Of a stretch of 64,000 nt of DNA, positions 43,997 through 56,542 are shown in pieces. The DNA lies in assembly GCA_032164245.1 (NCBI GenBank), contig JAVMKO010000155.1:329001-393000 (forward strand), read 5' to 3'. The notes beneath the pieces are model-generated. The model had not been told where the DNA came from and searched no databases. It saw only the letters and a program-made list of their open reading frames with translations. The position numbers and the translations under genes are program-made. The stretch is from Sternotherus odoratus (taxonomy: Eukaryota > Chordata > Testudines > Kinosternidae). Position 1 is the stretch's first letter. The number at the start of each line of letters is the position of its first letter.

Positions 43997-44050
43997 TTAG
44001 GATTTGGCACTCTCCCTGCCAAGGCCTGGGTTCAATTCCCAGTCAGGGAA
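43997..44050 (+). tRNA. tRNA-Glu(CUC), 3' 54 nt
   Basis: This part has the rest of the D-arm, an anticodon stem TGGCA/TGCCA with loop containing CUC, a T-arm GGGTTCAATTCCC and the 3' acceptor strand CAGGGAA. Together with 42619-42635 it gives a 71-nt tRNA with all helices pairing. Nothing but the insertion disables it. It still contains a B-box but has lost its A-box. Confidence 0.9.
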
Positions 44051-44226
44051 CAGTCACTTTATAGTAAATTTAACTGGGACCTAAAAATGGAGCTCTAATG
44101 GTGGGAGTGAGATCTTGCGAAAATTCTGGCTGATGATGTGTCTGGAACCTCTAAGAAATGTCTCAACCGTTAGCATTTGGAAGGACCTGATAAAAAGCTG
44201 CTCCTTTTGTTGAAGTTCAGTTCCAC

Positions 44227-44268
44227 CATAGTTGACAGGATTTGAACCTGTGCAGGGAAACCCCAATG
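44227..44268 (-). pseudogene. tRNA-Ser 3' half
   Basis: On the minus strand CATTGGGGTTTCCCTGCA is a class-II long variable arm. It is followed by the T-arm CAGGTTCAAATCCTG and a serine-type 3' acceptor strand TCAACTATG. The 5' half (D-arm and anticodon arm) is missing and replaced by GC-rich sequence at 44269. Confidence 0.75.
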
Positions 44269-44419
44269 CCGTCTGCTCGCTCCGCTCTCCCGGCACCGTC
44301 TGCTTGGCTGGGCTGCGAACTGGCCGGCCCTGTCCTCCTGCCCCCCAGGCTCCTCCCCAGCTCCCCCCACCCTCAGGACCCATAAGCTGATTAGCTCGAC
44401 AAAGACACAGGGGGAGGAT

Positions 44420-45070
44420 TATGGGTGTTAAACTCCCCCCCGGCCAAATCCCCAGCCGCCGGCAGCCCCGTCCACCCAGTGCGGGGGGCGGCGGGAGACC
44501 GGCCGGGGGGGCCGTGGGCGGCGGGAGACCGGGGGCCGCGGGCGGCGGGACACCAGCCGGGGGGGGCCGCGGGCCCCAAAATTTCTGTCGCCGGCCCTGC
44601 CCCCTACACCCGACCCCCCCACCCCTCCCTCCCAGTGACATGCCCAACGTTCTCCCCAGACCCCGCCCCGCGAGGACCCCCCCCCGCCCCTCACCCCACG
44701 GCGCGGCGCCGCTTCCGGGAGCCCCTCCCAAAGCTGCCAATCACTGTGCTTGGTCCCGCCCCCATCCAATGCCCTGGAGCAGTGGGCGGTGCCTGGTATG
44801 CTAATGAGGACGAGGCTGCTCTGCGCTATGCAGCGAACCGCCCCGGGACTTGGGGGGTGGGGGGACTCTCTCTGCCCCCTTCCCCCCACCAACCCAACTC
44901 GCCCCGCCTCCCGCACGACCTCTACCCCTCCCCCACAGCCACCCTGGATTCCCGGCGGTGCCCATCCGGGGGAGAAGGGGGGGGCTGGAGTCACCCTGAG
45001 GTGAAGAGCTGGCATCCCCCAGTGGGTGCTGCAAACCGAATGGTTTTGAGTTTAGAAAAAAAATTAAGTG
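44420..45070 (-). mobile_element. GC-rich element plus one inverted arm of the fold-back family
   Basis: 44450-44600 ends GGGCCCCAAAATTTCTGTCG as at 30780-30810. 44640-45070 is a fold-back arm in inverse orientation: CTTCCGGG and ACCAATCAC boxes, then the core (44777-44811), AGTCACCCTG and GGTGCTGCAAA. Confidence 0.6.
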
Positions 45071-45360
45071 CCCTCACTTATAGGTGGTGTGGAAAAAGGG
45101 TGCTAAATTTGGAAATGCCTACCCATAGTGTAGCGCTTGAAATGGTGCCTGCTGGGGGATCAGGGAACTGTGGGATAGGTACCCACAGTGCAATGCTCGC
45201 TATGTCGATGCTTTCAAAAGTTGTGCGGATAGACAGTGTTGACTTGCTGTACTTCGCTGTGCCTAGTGAAGACACACAAAATTGACTGCTTACAGTCGTG
45301 TTCACAACATCGAAATAAAGGAAATCGAACTACTGCTGTACTGAAGACATACCCAAAGAA
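45071..45360. mobile_element. Unclassified short element (ACCCACAGTGCAATGCT)
   Basis: This carries GGGATAGGTACCCACAGTGC and TGAAGACATACCC-like ends typical of small DNA elements abundant in turtle genomes. No coding sequence. Confidence 0.4.
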
Positions 45361-45793
45361 ACTTTGGGTGACCACTCACAGCTACTTCCCTGAAGAGTTT
45401 TTAATGTAACGATTGCTGCCTCTGACCCCCAATGAAGAACAGCTGATTTTATCCCCAGGCGCTTTATCCTCCTCCATAACCATGTCATCAAAATCACCTG
45501 GGTGATGCATGAAACTCCTGACACTCCCCACTCCTCCTCCTTCATGGGTGTGACCCTATGTGGCTGGTGTGATCCATTTCCTCCCAGTTCTCCTATCTTG
45601 GGAGTTTGCCTCCTGTACTTGGGCTTCCCCAGGCCCTGTTGCCAGCAGAGAGTGCCCCCCCCCCAGACCAGCAGTGTCCCCTTGTCTGGCTCTCCCACAA
45701 AACTCTTCTCTGCCTCTGGGAGAGGCTCCAATAGCCCCGCATGAGTTACAGCATCCAGGGCACGTTTGCAGCCCAGCTCGCATCCCCCTACTT

Positions 45794-45874
45794 AACATCA
45801 CTTCTGCTCCCTGGAGAGTCAGACACTACATCTCCCAGCCTGCTCCTGGGGCACTTCCACCCTCTCCAGCCCAG
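45794..45874 (+). promoter_or_regulatory. Third copy of KRAB-type promoter and exon 1
   Basis: AACATCACTTCTGCTCCC corresponds to the ETS/CRE site, here with both CpGs lost. ACTACATCTCCCAGCCTGC (45825-45843, ZNF143/THAP11-type) is intact. The exon ends CTCCAGCCCAG with a GTAAGG donor at 45875, a donor absent in the other copies. It could drive the KRAB exon at 49905, 4 kb downstream on the same strand. Confidence 0.5.
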
Positions 45875-46260
45875 GTAAGGGATGTCTCCCAGGCCACGAT
45901 GAGTTTCCCCCTCCTCTCGTCTTCCAGCCAGTGCCTCTCAGGAACTAATCTCCCAGGCTGCCCCCTGCAAAACAATTTTTCCCCAGGCTGGGGGTCAGGC
46001 AGGGTGTCTGTGACTGGCCAGATCGCATGGGGATAAGCGGGGGCTGGGGCTGGTTTTGGTGAATCATTAGACTGATGAGACCGTGGAGGCGAATGGAGCC
46101 ACCACATTTCAGTTCAGCTTTGGGGATGTGACACATGGACAATCACCTGGTTAAAAAGTGTCTAAATTCCATGGGCACAACTCTCCGATGCACAGCTTGT
46201 GAGCTCAACCAACTACAGGCAGCAGCCCTGTGAATGAATCATGGAGATACATTTATCCAC

Positions 46261-46332
46261 AGCAGAGTGGCGCAGCGGAAGCGTGCTGGGCCCATAACCC
46301 AGCGGTCGATGGATCGAAACCATCCTCTGCTA
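46261..46332 (+). tRNA. Initiator tRNA-Met(CAU), intact
   Basis: 72 nt beginning AGCAGAGTGGCGCAGCGGAA and ending CCATCCTCTGCTA: the vertebrate initiator tRNA with A1:U72, GGG/CCC anticodon stem, CAT anticodon (about 46293-46295) and the diagnostic GATCGAAA T-loop. There is one change from consensus in the variable region (AGCGGTC for AGAGGTC). A TTTT terminator starts within 10 nt. Charged with Met, this RNA starts translation. Confidence 0.96.
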
Positions 46333-46934
46333 GTTTGCATTTTATTACTTACAGCCCTGGAAATAATTCCACCTGCCTGTATTTGCACCACATAGAAAAG
46401 AGGAGCAAAATCTCTTGCTGTTTACACTTCAAGGGGGATGCAGAGCCGCATCTTGCGCACCTCCACCTAGGAGCCAGACCTCCACCTAGGAGTCACCTGA
46501 GGTAACCTCATGTCCCTGTCCCCTCTCCCCAGGTCCTTTGCGGTTCCCCAGGGCCCAGCATGGAGCTGCTGTCCCTGCAGGGTCCCTGGAAGTCACAAAG
46601 GGGTGATGTGAGGTTACTGCCCCATCTGTCCTGGGGTGGGGGACTGGAGCCCCCAGAACAGCCCTGTGGGGAATTCACTGTCTGTGGAAAAGCTCTTCTA
46701 GGCACTGGGATTCCCAGCTACATTCAAGTGGCATGAAGGAGAAGAAACAGTTAATGCTTTAGAACAGTCTGCGGGTGCTGGATTAGATTAGAAGGTGACA
46801 AACGCCCTTAAGAGGAGGCAGCCGTCCCTGTCAAAAAAAAATCATCTCCCGTCTCCACTTGAGTGACAGCCTGAATCATTCCTTATCCGGGCAGAGCCCC
46901 AGGATTGGAATCAGCAGCAGCAATAAACCCGCCT

Positions 46935-47190
46935 GTACGTAGCAGGAACCAACACAAACTGCTTTATCCTACGTAAAAGGATAAATGGACACAAATCAGA
47001 TATCAGGAATGGCAATATACAAATACCTGTAGGAGAACACATCAATCTCCCTAGACAAACAATAACAGATTTAAAGGTCACCATCCTGCAGCAAAAAAAC
47101 TTCCAGACCAAATTTCAAAGAGAAACTGCTGAGCTAAAGTTCATTTGGAAATTTGACACCATGCATGAAGGGGAGGAAAAGAGAATTGCC
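46935..47190 (+). mobile_element. Penelope-like element fragment (GIY-YIG region)
   Basis: A stop-free frame reads RINGHKSDIRNGNIQIPVGE, HINLPRQTITDLKVTILQQK, NFQTKFQRETAELKFIWKFD. This fits the C-terminal endonuclease tail of Penelope-like retroelements (R..HK.DI......PVG.HFN..GH...DL.V..LQ). It is a short 5'-truncated remnant. Confidence 0.65.
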
Positions 47191-48533
47191 TTTCAAAATC
47201 CCAGTCCTGCCATTGACAGAGGTGGGACTTTCTAAGTTCCTGGTATAGTGGAGGATTTAGGGTTAGTGGGGTTTCATGTGCTTAAAGTTCATGTACCCTT
47301 TCATCCCAGCCCTGGTATGTCTCCAGTAGCCACTGTCCCTTGGTAGCAGCAAAGAAAGTTTCCACCCAACCAGGAGAACCCAGCCTGGGATTAAAGACAG
47401 ATTCAAGCTTCTCCTCTCTCCCTCCTTGGAATCAAATTCATGTTTTTAAAGGAGATAAAGAAGTGAAGTCCCACAATCTGGATCAATGTCACAAGATCCC
47501 CATGTCTCCATGGAAGACAATTTGTTAAATCCCAGATGAGTGGAGTTAAATCAGTTCTCAGCCTGAGTCCTTTGATCTTAATCCTGAGGATATTGTCCCA
47601 CCAAGGAGCCATGTCCCACCTCACTTTCATACAGAAGCACAATTTTCTTTGCAGAGACACAGGAACAGCAAGTTCTTCCTCTGTCTCTTGTGTAATGCAG
47701 GGTGTCAAATTCCAACCAACCTTCCTCTTCTGCAAAGGAGACAATGGACGAGCAGGGGGCCCTGGGCACATCCAGCCCCGGCAGTGAGATGTTCCCTCCT
47801 CTTTTCCTTCATGCTGCTGCTGTAATTTCATGGAATGTCCGGGATGGGGAAAAGCTGAGTTCACTCCAGGGGGAGGGAAAAAAGGACCCTGAAAATCTCA
47901 GGGCCTCAGGGAAAACCCAACTGATACCACCAGGAAAACTGAGATGCTTGCGATCTGCAGGGGAAAGGGACGGTGGGAAGCGTCAAGGTGGGGAATGAAT
48001 AACAATGTACAATGAGATCCACCTCATTAACCACCCACACAGGCTAAACATCCTGCAGATGGAAGAGAAACCAGGAGAGATTCTTTGCTGTTCAGCCATG
48101 GGAACAGTAATCCAGTTGTACCACAGTGAAAATGCTGGCGGAAGCTGGACTTTTCAGGCAGGTGGAAATAGCAGATCCCAGAAACACCTGGAGTTCCCCA
48201 CCCCACTTCTGCCACCAAGGTGAGGTGTTGAGCTACTCACAACACCCCTCCCCCACCACTATTACCTTCCAATGGGAGGTGGCGGAACCACCCACCCAAT
48301 GCAGGGGAGAGGGCTGAGTGTATCTCTGCACCCTGAGTCCAGGACACACACTCTCCCTGCCCCATACATTGAATCTGGCCTTGCTGCAAAGTGACCCCTA
48401 AGAACCAGCAACCCCAGGACAACAGGATTGATCCTCAGAGCAGGGAATGTGTCCCCCATGCTGCTCTTAGGCCACTGGATGCTCTGGAGGCAGGAGCACT
48501 CTGAGTGTAACCCACAAGACATGCAGCCCATCT

Positions 48534-48605
48534 GGGGATGTAGCTCAGTGGTAGAGCGCATGCTTTGCATGTATGAGGCCCTGGGTTCAATCCCCAGCAT
48601 CTCCA
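48534..48605 (+). tRNA. tRNA-Ala(UGC), intact
   Basis: 72 nt from GGGGATGTAGCTCAGTGGTA to CCCCAGCATCTCCA. It has a perfect acceptor stem, A-box TAGCTCAGTGG, TGC anticodon (48566-48568), T-arm CTGGGTTCAATCCCCAG, and G3:U70 as required by alanyl-tRNA synthetase. A TTTT terminator follows at about 48613. Confidence 0.96.
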
Positions 48606-48619
48606 AGTTCTCTTTTCAC

Positions 48620-49490
48620 CCTGCTACTTTGCTCACACCAGAGGGGGTGTTCCCAGCAGTCTCCCTGGAGGACTCTCAATCCTGCTCATTGAAGGGCAAG
48701 TACCAATTGCAGGGAAGGTCTGGGGGGGTTCTGCTCCTAAGTCACCTGGGTACTTTTAAGATTCCCACCTGCTGTGCTGCTTGGGGCAACGGTGGATGAG
48801 AAGGGAGAATCCTCCAGCCCTGGAGGGAAAGTCCCATCTGCCCCGACTGAGAGGGGAGGAAAGGGAGGGGCAGTCAGTGCTGAGAGAGGAGAGAGGTCAG
48901 TGTCCCAGGGGACACTGTCTTTGTGAGCTGAGTGCAGCTGGCTTGGGATGGTGCTGAGGATGGATATATAAAATGCTGGAGTCAATAACAGGTGAGACAA
49001 TGGAAGCTCCACAGAAGGTCCTAAAAGCTAAGGTACCCCAGTTATAGGCACCCTCACCTCACCCACAGAAAGCAAAGACAAAGAAGGTCTCAGCCCCCGC
49101 TACAGAGATCCCATGGAGAAGACTCTGCAGTGAGATGAAGGTTCCCTCTGGACAAAGGGGAGCTGAAATCCCTCAATATCCTGGAATTTAAGTAATGGCA
49201 GCATCAAATCCTGCCCGGGTGTGGGCTGAGGTGCATCAGCAGAAGGTTGGGCAGTAGGTCAACCAATAGAGCAGCCTCCTAGGCCAGGCTGCAGCCCAGC
49301 TTCAGGACTCAGAGGAAAGGCAGCTCACAGCCCTACTGACAGGACTCCAGGTATGGCCACCCCTCGGGATCAAATGTCCCCTCTTGCTCACAAGTCACAA
49401 CAGGGCGCAGGCAGAAGACAGGCCCCATGTCATTTGAGAGAGCAAGACGAAGCCTTGGAACACCCAGTAGTGGTAGGTGGAGGCTCACAG
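48620..49490. other. No gene recognised
   Basis: Low-copy sequence between tRNA-Ala and the LTR-like fragment, with no exon or RNA gene seen. Confidence 0.4.
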
Positions 49491-49492
49491 TC

Positions 49493-49632
49493 ACAAGGTC
49501 CAATCACCAGACTTTCCAGGATTCAGTTTCTGACCAGGCAGTGACATTCCTAGAGCAGCTCAGGTGTGGACAGGCAGATACAAAATCCATTGTGTGGTTG
49601 ATGTCCCTTAATGGGCCATCAGGTAGCCCCAG
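49493..49632. mobile_element. Fragment of the LTR-like element at 11262
   Basis: Matches 11990-12130 in the same orientation with few differences (AAGGTCCAATCACCAGACTT, CAGTGACATTCCTAGAGCAG). It ends abruptly at CAGCCCCAGC and joins a GC-rich element related to 30640-30830. Confidence 0.7.
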
Positions 49633-49862
49633 CGTGGGGGGGAGAGGGGCGGTGTAGGGGACAGGGCCAGCAACAGACATTTTTTGCCCCCCGCCAGTCT
49701 CCCGCCACCCACCCCCCCCCAGCCGCTCTTCCGCTACCCCCCCCGGCCCGCTGGTCTCCCGAGGCCTGCTCTCCCATGGCCCGGCCGGGAGAAGCAAAGC
49801 GGGGGTGGGGAGGAGGCTGCTGGGTGCCAGGGGAGGGGCTGAGGAGCACTCACAAGGTGTGA

Positions 49863-50906
<1,044 letters not shown>

Positions 50907-51049
50907 AGCTTGGAGGAGGTGTTTCTGCTGCTTTCCGTTTCTTGTGTGGCCGGGTACGGAGAAGTTAATATCGGTTTCCCAGCTCAGGAAAACTGCACCT
51001 GACCCATTAGCTGGATCACGTGCTGAGTGTTCCCCAGCTGTGCCAGGCG

Positions 51050-52540
51050 GGGACCCTGCATGAGCAGCACCGCTACCCTCTCAGTGGGGTGTTGATTATT
51101 TAATTAAGAAGAGTGGGGTTTTGCAGCACCCCCTGGGGGCACTGGGGCTGGGGGTGGGTGGGTGTGTTATTGTAGGGTCTCTGTGGGCACGGGGATAGTG
51201 TGTGGAGGTGTGTTATTGTAGGGTCTCTGTGGGCACGGGGATGGTGTGCGGAGGTGTGTTATTGTAGGGTCTCTGGGAGCGCTGGCGCTGCATGTACGGG
51301 CGGAATCCTGTTGGTTGGCCCATTGTGGGGGGAAAGCAGCATGACCCCCAGCGCCCCCCACTTCCACTGGATGCAGCCCAGCTACATCTCTGTGCCCCCT
51401 GCTCCCCAGAGGCAGTGTGGGGCTGCAAGTCAGGAGTGAGGGGCACTGGCCCAGGTGTGGCGGGGGCAGGGCAGGGGCTGCGGGTCGGGAGTGAGCTTGG
51501 TGGGAATCTCGCACGTGCTCGCACACTGACTGCACGCGCTGACGTGCGAGGGAGTCGCCCCGTGCGAATTGCGATGGCTGGGGGCAGGGCTGGGCAAGGG
51601 AGGGGGAAGAGGCGCCCCCCCCCGATATGGGTCACATGCCCGGGGCGGATACACTAACCCCCTCCCCCGGCTGGCTCCGATTCCCCTCTGATCTAACCCA
51701 CCAGCCCCCACTCCTGTCCCAGAGTCAGGGAGAGAACCCAGGCATCCTGGCACCCAACCGCCTCCTGCTCTAACCAGTAGGCCCCACTCCCCTTCCAGAG
51801 GTGGGGAGAGGAGCCGGGAGTCCTGGCTCCCAGCCCCCCTGCTCTGACCCACCAGCCCCCACTGCCCTCCCAGAGGAAAGGCTAAGAACCCAGTTGTCCA
51901 GATTCTTGACATTCACATGCCCCCCGCCCCGCCCTGGGGTGCCTGGATCTGCCTAGGGGATAACAACCTACTGTTGTGACCAGTCTCCTCCTCCTCTTAG
52001 ACACAAGAAAGGAGTCTGTGCCGGGGTTCTAGAGTCTCGAACCCAGCTGACGAGGGGGCTGTAGCCAAACGCATAGGCGGGGGTGCAGAGTTAAGGTGAA
52101 ATGGACGTCCTTAACGCCCGGACTTCGCCCCACCCTCGGGGCTTAGGCAAGTGAAAGAGCTGGAGGCCCCTCATTGATTCACCGGTGGCCGCTGTGAACG
52201 TGTGGGTCACTTCCCCCTAACCCCCGCCCCCCCCCACGAATCTGGTTGCCATGGCGAGGTAGCGGGCCCGATTTTGCTCCTTCCCCGGTGGTGCCATGTT
52301 ATGCAAATCACCCCCGCTCCTTGGTATAGGGATGCCTCATTTGCATAGAGCCCCCCAGTATCAGGGGGTGCCCCAACAGGGACATGGGTCGAGGCTAACG
52401 GGGGGATACCCAGCCCTTACAGCCTACAAAATAGGGGTCCAGCTGGAGGGGGGAGAGGGAAAGTGGGGTGCACAGAACCCCATGGCATGGAGGGGGTGAG
52501 GCAGGTGAAGGGTGCCCCCTATACCCTGCCGTGGCACCCG
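51050..52540 (-). repeat. Right arm, distal block (inverse of 18.74-20.5 kb)
   Basis: Reverse-complement match to 18740-20520: GCAGCACCGCTACC (51060), two to three 46-bp units (51165-51275), CGCACGGGGCGACTCC inverse (51555), tRNA-like units (51690-51885) and TGCAAATCACCCCCGCTCC (about 52303). It differs by a ~90-bp insertion at about 51930-52010 containing GGGGATAACAACCTACT. Confidence 0.8.
51690..51885 (-). repeat. 75-bp tRNA-like tandem units, 2-3 copies
   Basis: Inverted-orientation units with AGAACCCAGGCATCCTGGC and CTGCTCTAACC, matching those at 19330-19540 within the duplicated block. Confidence 0.8.
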
Positions 52541-52606
52541 CCCCCAGTACCCTGCTCCTGCTTTGGGGTTCCCCTCCCAGGACCCCCCCCCGGCAGCGCC
52601 CCCTAC

Positions 52607-52839
52607 CTGTAGCCCATGGTGGGGCGGTCGCTCTGCAGCTCCCTGGCCGGCTGCCCCGCCTCCAGCAGGTAAATCTCCAGCTGCTGCCGCTCCAGCAGCT
52701 GCCGCGCCGCCTCCAGCACCTGGCCCGGGGTGAGCGCCGGGTCCCGCCCGGCCGGGCCCCCCTGGCTGCGCCGCCGCCCAACCTCGCCCTGCCCGCCTTT
52801 GCCCTTCTTCGCGCCAGGCAGCCCGTAGAGCTCGTCCAT
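52607..52839 (-). CDS. Candidate first coding exon of unidentified gene
   Basis: On the minus strand ATG at 52839 opens 77 codons: MDELYGLPGAKKGKGGQGEV, GRRRSQGGPAGRDPALTPGQ, VLEAARQLLERQQLEIYLLE, AGQPARELQSDRPTMGY. Then AG and a GTAGGG donor at 52606. The basic, glycine-rich head followed by a Leu/Glu/Gln-rich helix looks protein-like and has no counterpart in the left arm. It sits exactly where the order of the two arms differs. I do not recognise the protein. Confidence 0.5.
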
Positions 52840-52884
52840 GCTCAGCTTGGCCCCCGCCGCGCCCCGCGGTCCCCCGCGAGGAGG

Positions 52885-54290
52885 TGGCAAACATGGCCCG
52901 GTGCGCCCCGCGCCTGCTCCCCCGTGCACCCGAGTCTTCGAGCACCCCGGTCCTGGTGCGCCCTGCGCCATCTCCCCCCTGCGACCGAGTCTTGGAGCAC
53001 CTGGCATCTTTTCCTCCGTGCGCCCGGGTCTTGGAGCGCCCTGCACCTTATCGCCCGGGTCTTGGAGTGCCGGCTCCCCGTGCGCCCGGCTCCTTCTCCC
53101 CCGTGCGCCCTGCTCCTTCTCCCCCGTGCACCCTGGGTGCGCTTGGCTCCCGCCGCCCGGACACTCTCCCCGCCCTGGGAAGCCACGTGGAGCCGGCTTA
53201 GCCCGGGGGACTGGGCAGCTGCCATGCGGTGCCCCTGTGACCCCCCTCTCCTTGCCGTGCCTCATTAACTGTGACCCCCCTCGCTACCCCCAAGGGGCAC
53301 GTCCCCCCGTCAGCCATTCCCGTGGTGAACCCTCATAGCAGGGGGAGCCCTGGCAGGGTGATCGCCTCTCCCTACCTACTCCACAGGCCCTGCCCCTCCC
53401 CACACCATGCCCCCCTCTTCCGCCCCCCCATCCCGGGCTATAGGGACTGTGGCATGTAAACTGCCCTGCCCCCCACTGTAAGGGGCACGGAGGGACAGGG
53501 ACCCCAGCACCCTTCCCCCAGGCAGTGGATTCTCACCAGCCGTGTTTTCACAAGGACTGGGTCTCACAAGAGCCGGGAGATTTTCCCAAGCGGCCCGTGG
53601 TTTTCACGAGAGGGCTCCCCTCTGCACAAGAGGCCTGAGATTTTCACGAGGGGTCCCTGACTCGCATCAGAGACCTGGGATTCTCCTAAAAGGCTCAAGA
53701 TTTTCACAAGAGACTGATGATTTTTCACCCTTTTCACACGAGGACCGTGATTTTCATCGGTAGACACTGATGTTCACAAGAGACCTGTCTTACAAGCACC
53801 AGTGGTGTTCACAAGGGGGCCCTGAGTCTCACCAGAGGCCAGTGATTTCCCCCATGATTTTTCACGAGTGGTCCCTGTCTCACAAGAGATTTTCTCAAGG
53901 GCAATGATTTTTCACCAGGGGTCCCTCGTTTTCACAGGTCAGTGATTTTTGGGAACCCTGAGACACCCAGTTTTAGACACCCCGAGAGCCCCCCTTTTCA
54001 CCCAGCACCCCCTGCTAGGCAGACCCCCCGCCAAGCAAGGGCCCCCCCATATCACCATGACAGCAGCTGCCCGGAGTGACCAGATTAGCTAAGCTGCTTA
54101 AGGGAACAAGCAGCCAAATTCCGAGGTTGGCTCAGAGATGGTGGGGGAGGGGAAAGGGGGCATCTGCCGGGGAGGGGGGAAGGGAAAGGGCCCCCTCACA
54201 GCGTGTGGGGGGTGAGATCACCCTGGGGTGTCCAGGCATCCCCCCCTCTGTGGGTTCACCAAGGGAATAACTCACCAGGAGCCTGGGAGA
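52885..54290. repeat. Right copy of inverted-duplicated block (partner 8205-9620)
   Basis: Reverse-complement match to 8205-9620, including the CTTCTCCCCCGTGCGCCCTG array (53090-53130) and the TTTTCAC-rich degenerate repeat (53540-53960). It is flanked by sequence corresponding to 18.74 kb on one side and 18.13 kb on the other, unlike its left partner. Confidence 0.8.
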
Positions 54291-54365
54291 GCGGGGAGCC
54301 AGGACTCCTGGGTTCTCTCCCCAGCTCTGGGAGGGGAGTGGGGGCTAGTGGTTGGAGCAGAGGGG
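54290..54365 (+). repeat. 75-bp tRNA-like unit, one copy
   Basis: AGCCAGGACTCCTGGGTTCT, CTCCCCAGCTCTGGGAG and GGGGGCTAGTGGTTGGAGCA form one unit. It sits exactly at the junction between two duplicated blocks. Confidence 0.8.
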
Positions 54366-56410
54366 GAGGGACTAATAGCCGGCAGCTGGACCTGGGGCTT
54401 CCGGCCTTCGCCCACATCCAGTGGCGAGGAGTTCCGCAGGTTAACCGTGTGCTCAGTACGCACCCAGCCAGCGGGTGACCGAGGCGCGCTCTCACTGGGA
54501 TTGTACCAATTTTGCTCCATCCGTCATCTCTTTTCCAGGCCAAACAACCTCCCCCACCTCCCATCCTTTTACCCGGCTCGTCTCCCTGGTGTGGTGGGAC
54601 TGACCCAGCGACACGGCTGTTGTGTTCTTCATGTCTCCGGTGGTTTATGTGATGCCGCACATGTGCCTCTAATGTCATTCACCTCTATTGCACGTGACAG
54701 AGGGTGACTGTAACATGGTCGCCCACTACGGCAGGGGGGTAGATTGTGACTGTAACGTGATAACGTTTACACTGGGATAGACTGTGACTGTAACGTTATT
54801 GCAACAGGATAGGTTGTGACTGAAACCTTACAGTGTTTTCTCCGCACTACTGCAAGCAAAGGAATAGATTGTGACTGTAACTTTGTCATCCTGCCCCCAC
54901 TAGTGCAAAGGAATGGATGTGACTGTATCCTCCCCTCCAAGCTATTACAAGGGAATAAATAGTGACTGTAGTGTTACAACGCTGTCCCCTGCTATTGCAA
55001 AGGAATAGATAGTGACTGTAACGTTAAAACGTTGTCCCCCGCTGTTGCAAAGGAATAGATTGTGACTGTAACTTTGTCCTCCTGCCCCCACTAGTGCAAA
55101 GGAATGGATGTGACTGTATCCTCCCCTCCAAGCTATTACAAGGGAATAAATAGTGACTGTAGTGTTACAACGCTGTCCCCTGCTATTGCAAAGGAATAGA
55201 TTGTGACTGTAATGTTACAACTTTGCCCCCTCCCCACTATTAAAAGGGAATAGATCGGGGCTGTAACTTTGTTTCCGCTCTCCCTGCTAATAATAGAAGG
55301 GAATCGATTAGGACCGTAATGTTACTTTACCCCACCCCCCCATACATTGCGAGTGTAATGATATAATGCTGCCCCCTCACGTTAATACACAAAACAGGCC
55401 GTATACAAACTCACTAGTCTTAAACATCACAACTAACCCCCGCAACACCCACTCGGTGCACGGTAGAATCATTCCATTATCAAGAAAGCCCCTCCCATGA
55501 GACTCCGAAACGAGCGATCCGCGGTTTTGCAGAGACTGTATACTGCCCCCCGAGAGAAGGGAAACAACTAAACATCTACCTCACTGACGAGAGTGACTGT
55601 GGCGCGCCGCCGGAACCCACCGCCGGCCACACCTGCCTTGCTCAGGGCGAACGCCGCACGCCCAGCCCCGGGGAGACCCCGCCCCCTGCTGCCGTCCCTG
55701 CTCCCGACCCCCCTCGCACCCCGGGGCTTCGGTCGGAGCCCCGTGTGGCAAACGTCTGCTCCTGACTGCCCCCGCTCTCTTTCCTCCCACAATGCCCCGC
55801 GGCGTATATTTGCATATGCCACGCACGCCGGTTGCGACCGTAACCCTCAGAAAAGAGGGGCATGCGGCTTTTTGTAACAGGGGTGTCAGGGCTGTGAATG
55901 GGGTGTGACCTAATAACAAAGACAGGCAAGGGGGTGTGTGTGTGTGTGTGTGTGTCCTGACTGTACCCCCCAACGTTGGTCATTCTGCTTTGCAGCCCCC
56001 CACAACCTTCCATGCCTCCCCCCAAAGCCCCCCCTGTCCCTCCAGCTGGCCCCTCCCGCCCAAACAGCCCCCTCCTCCTCCTCTCCCCCGCCCCTTTCCC
56101 TGGGTCCCCCCGCCCAGTCTCACTTCTCCCCCCGCCCCACCCCGCGCAGGGAACCCGGGGTCTGGTCCCCTCCCCCCCCCAGGGCAGAGCCGGGCCGGGC
56201 GGGGGGGTCGTTGGTCTCCGACCCCCCCGTGGGCGGGGCCCCCCCGGGAGCAGATCCCGGCGCTGCGAGATGCCGGGTCCCCCGGACACTGGGGCGGAGT
56301 CACCGCCCCGCCCCCAGCCCCGCCCCCAGCCCCGCCCCCCGGGCTCGCGCCGCTACCTGGAGGCTTCAACGGCTCCGCAGCGCCCGGCTCCTCGCTCCCC
56401 CCTCCCGCTC

Positions 56411-56542
56411 AACGTCACTTCCGGTCCCGGGAGAGTCAGGGACTACATCTCCCAGCCTGCCCCGGGGGCGCTTCCGCCTTCTCCAGCCCAGCGCGGGAGA
56501 CTTCCAGTATCACTGCGCATGCTCCATTAGCACGCGGTACAG
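56411..56542 (+). promoter_or_regulatory. CpG promoter and exon 1 of right-arm KRAB gene
   Basis: AACGTCACTTCCGGT (CRE/ETS, 56411-56425) is followed by ACTACATCTCCCAGCCTGC (ZNF143/THAP11-type, 56442-56460). Then come TGCGCATGC (NRF1-like, about 56515) and exon end GCGGTACAG with a GTAACG donor at 56543. The motifs and their order are typical of housekeeping CpG promoters. A possible divergent exon donor (CTCCAG then GTAGCG, minus) lies at about 56355. Confidence 0.65.
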
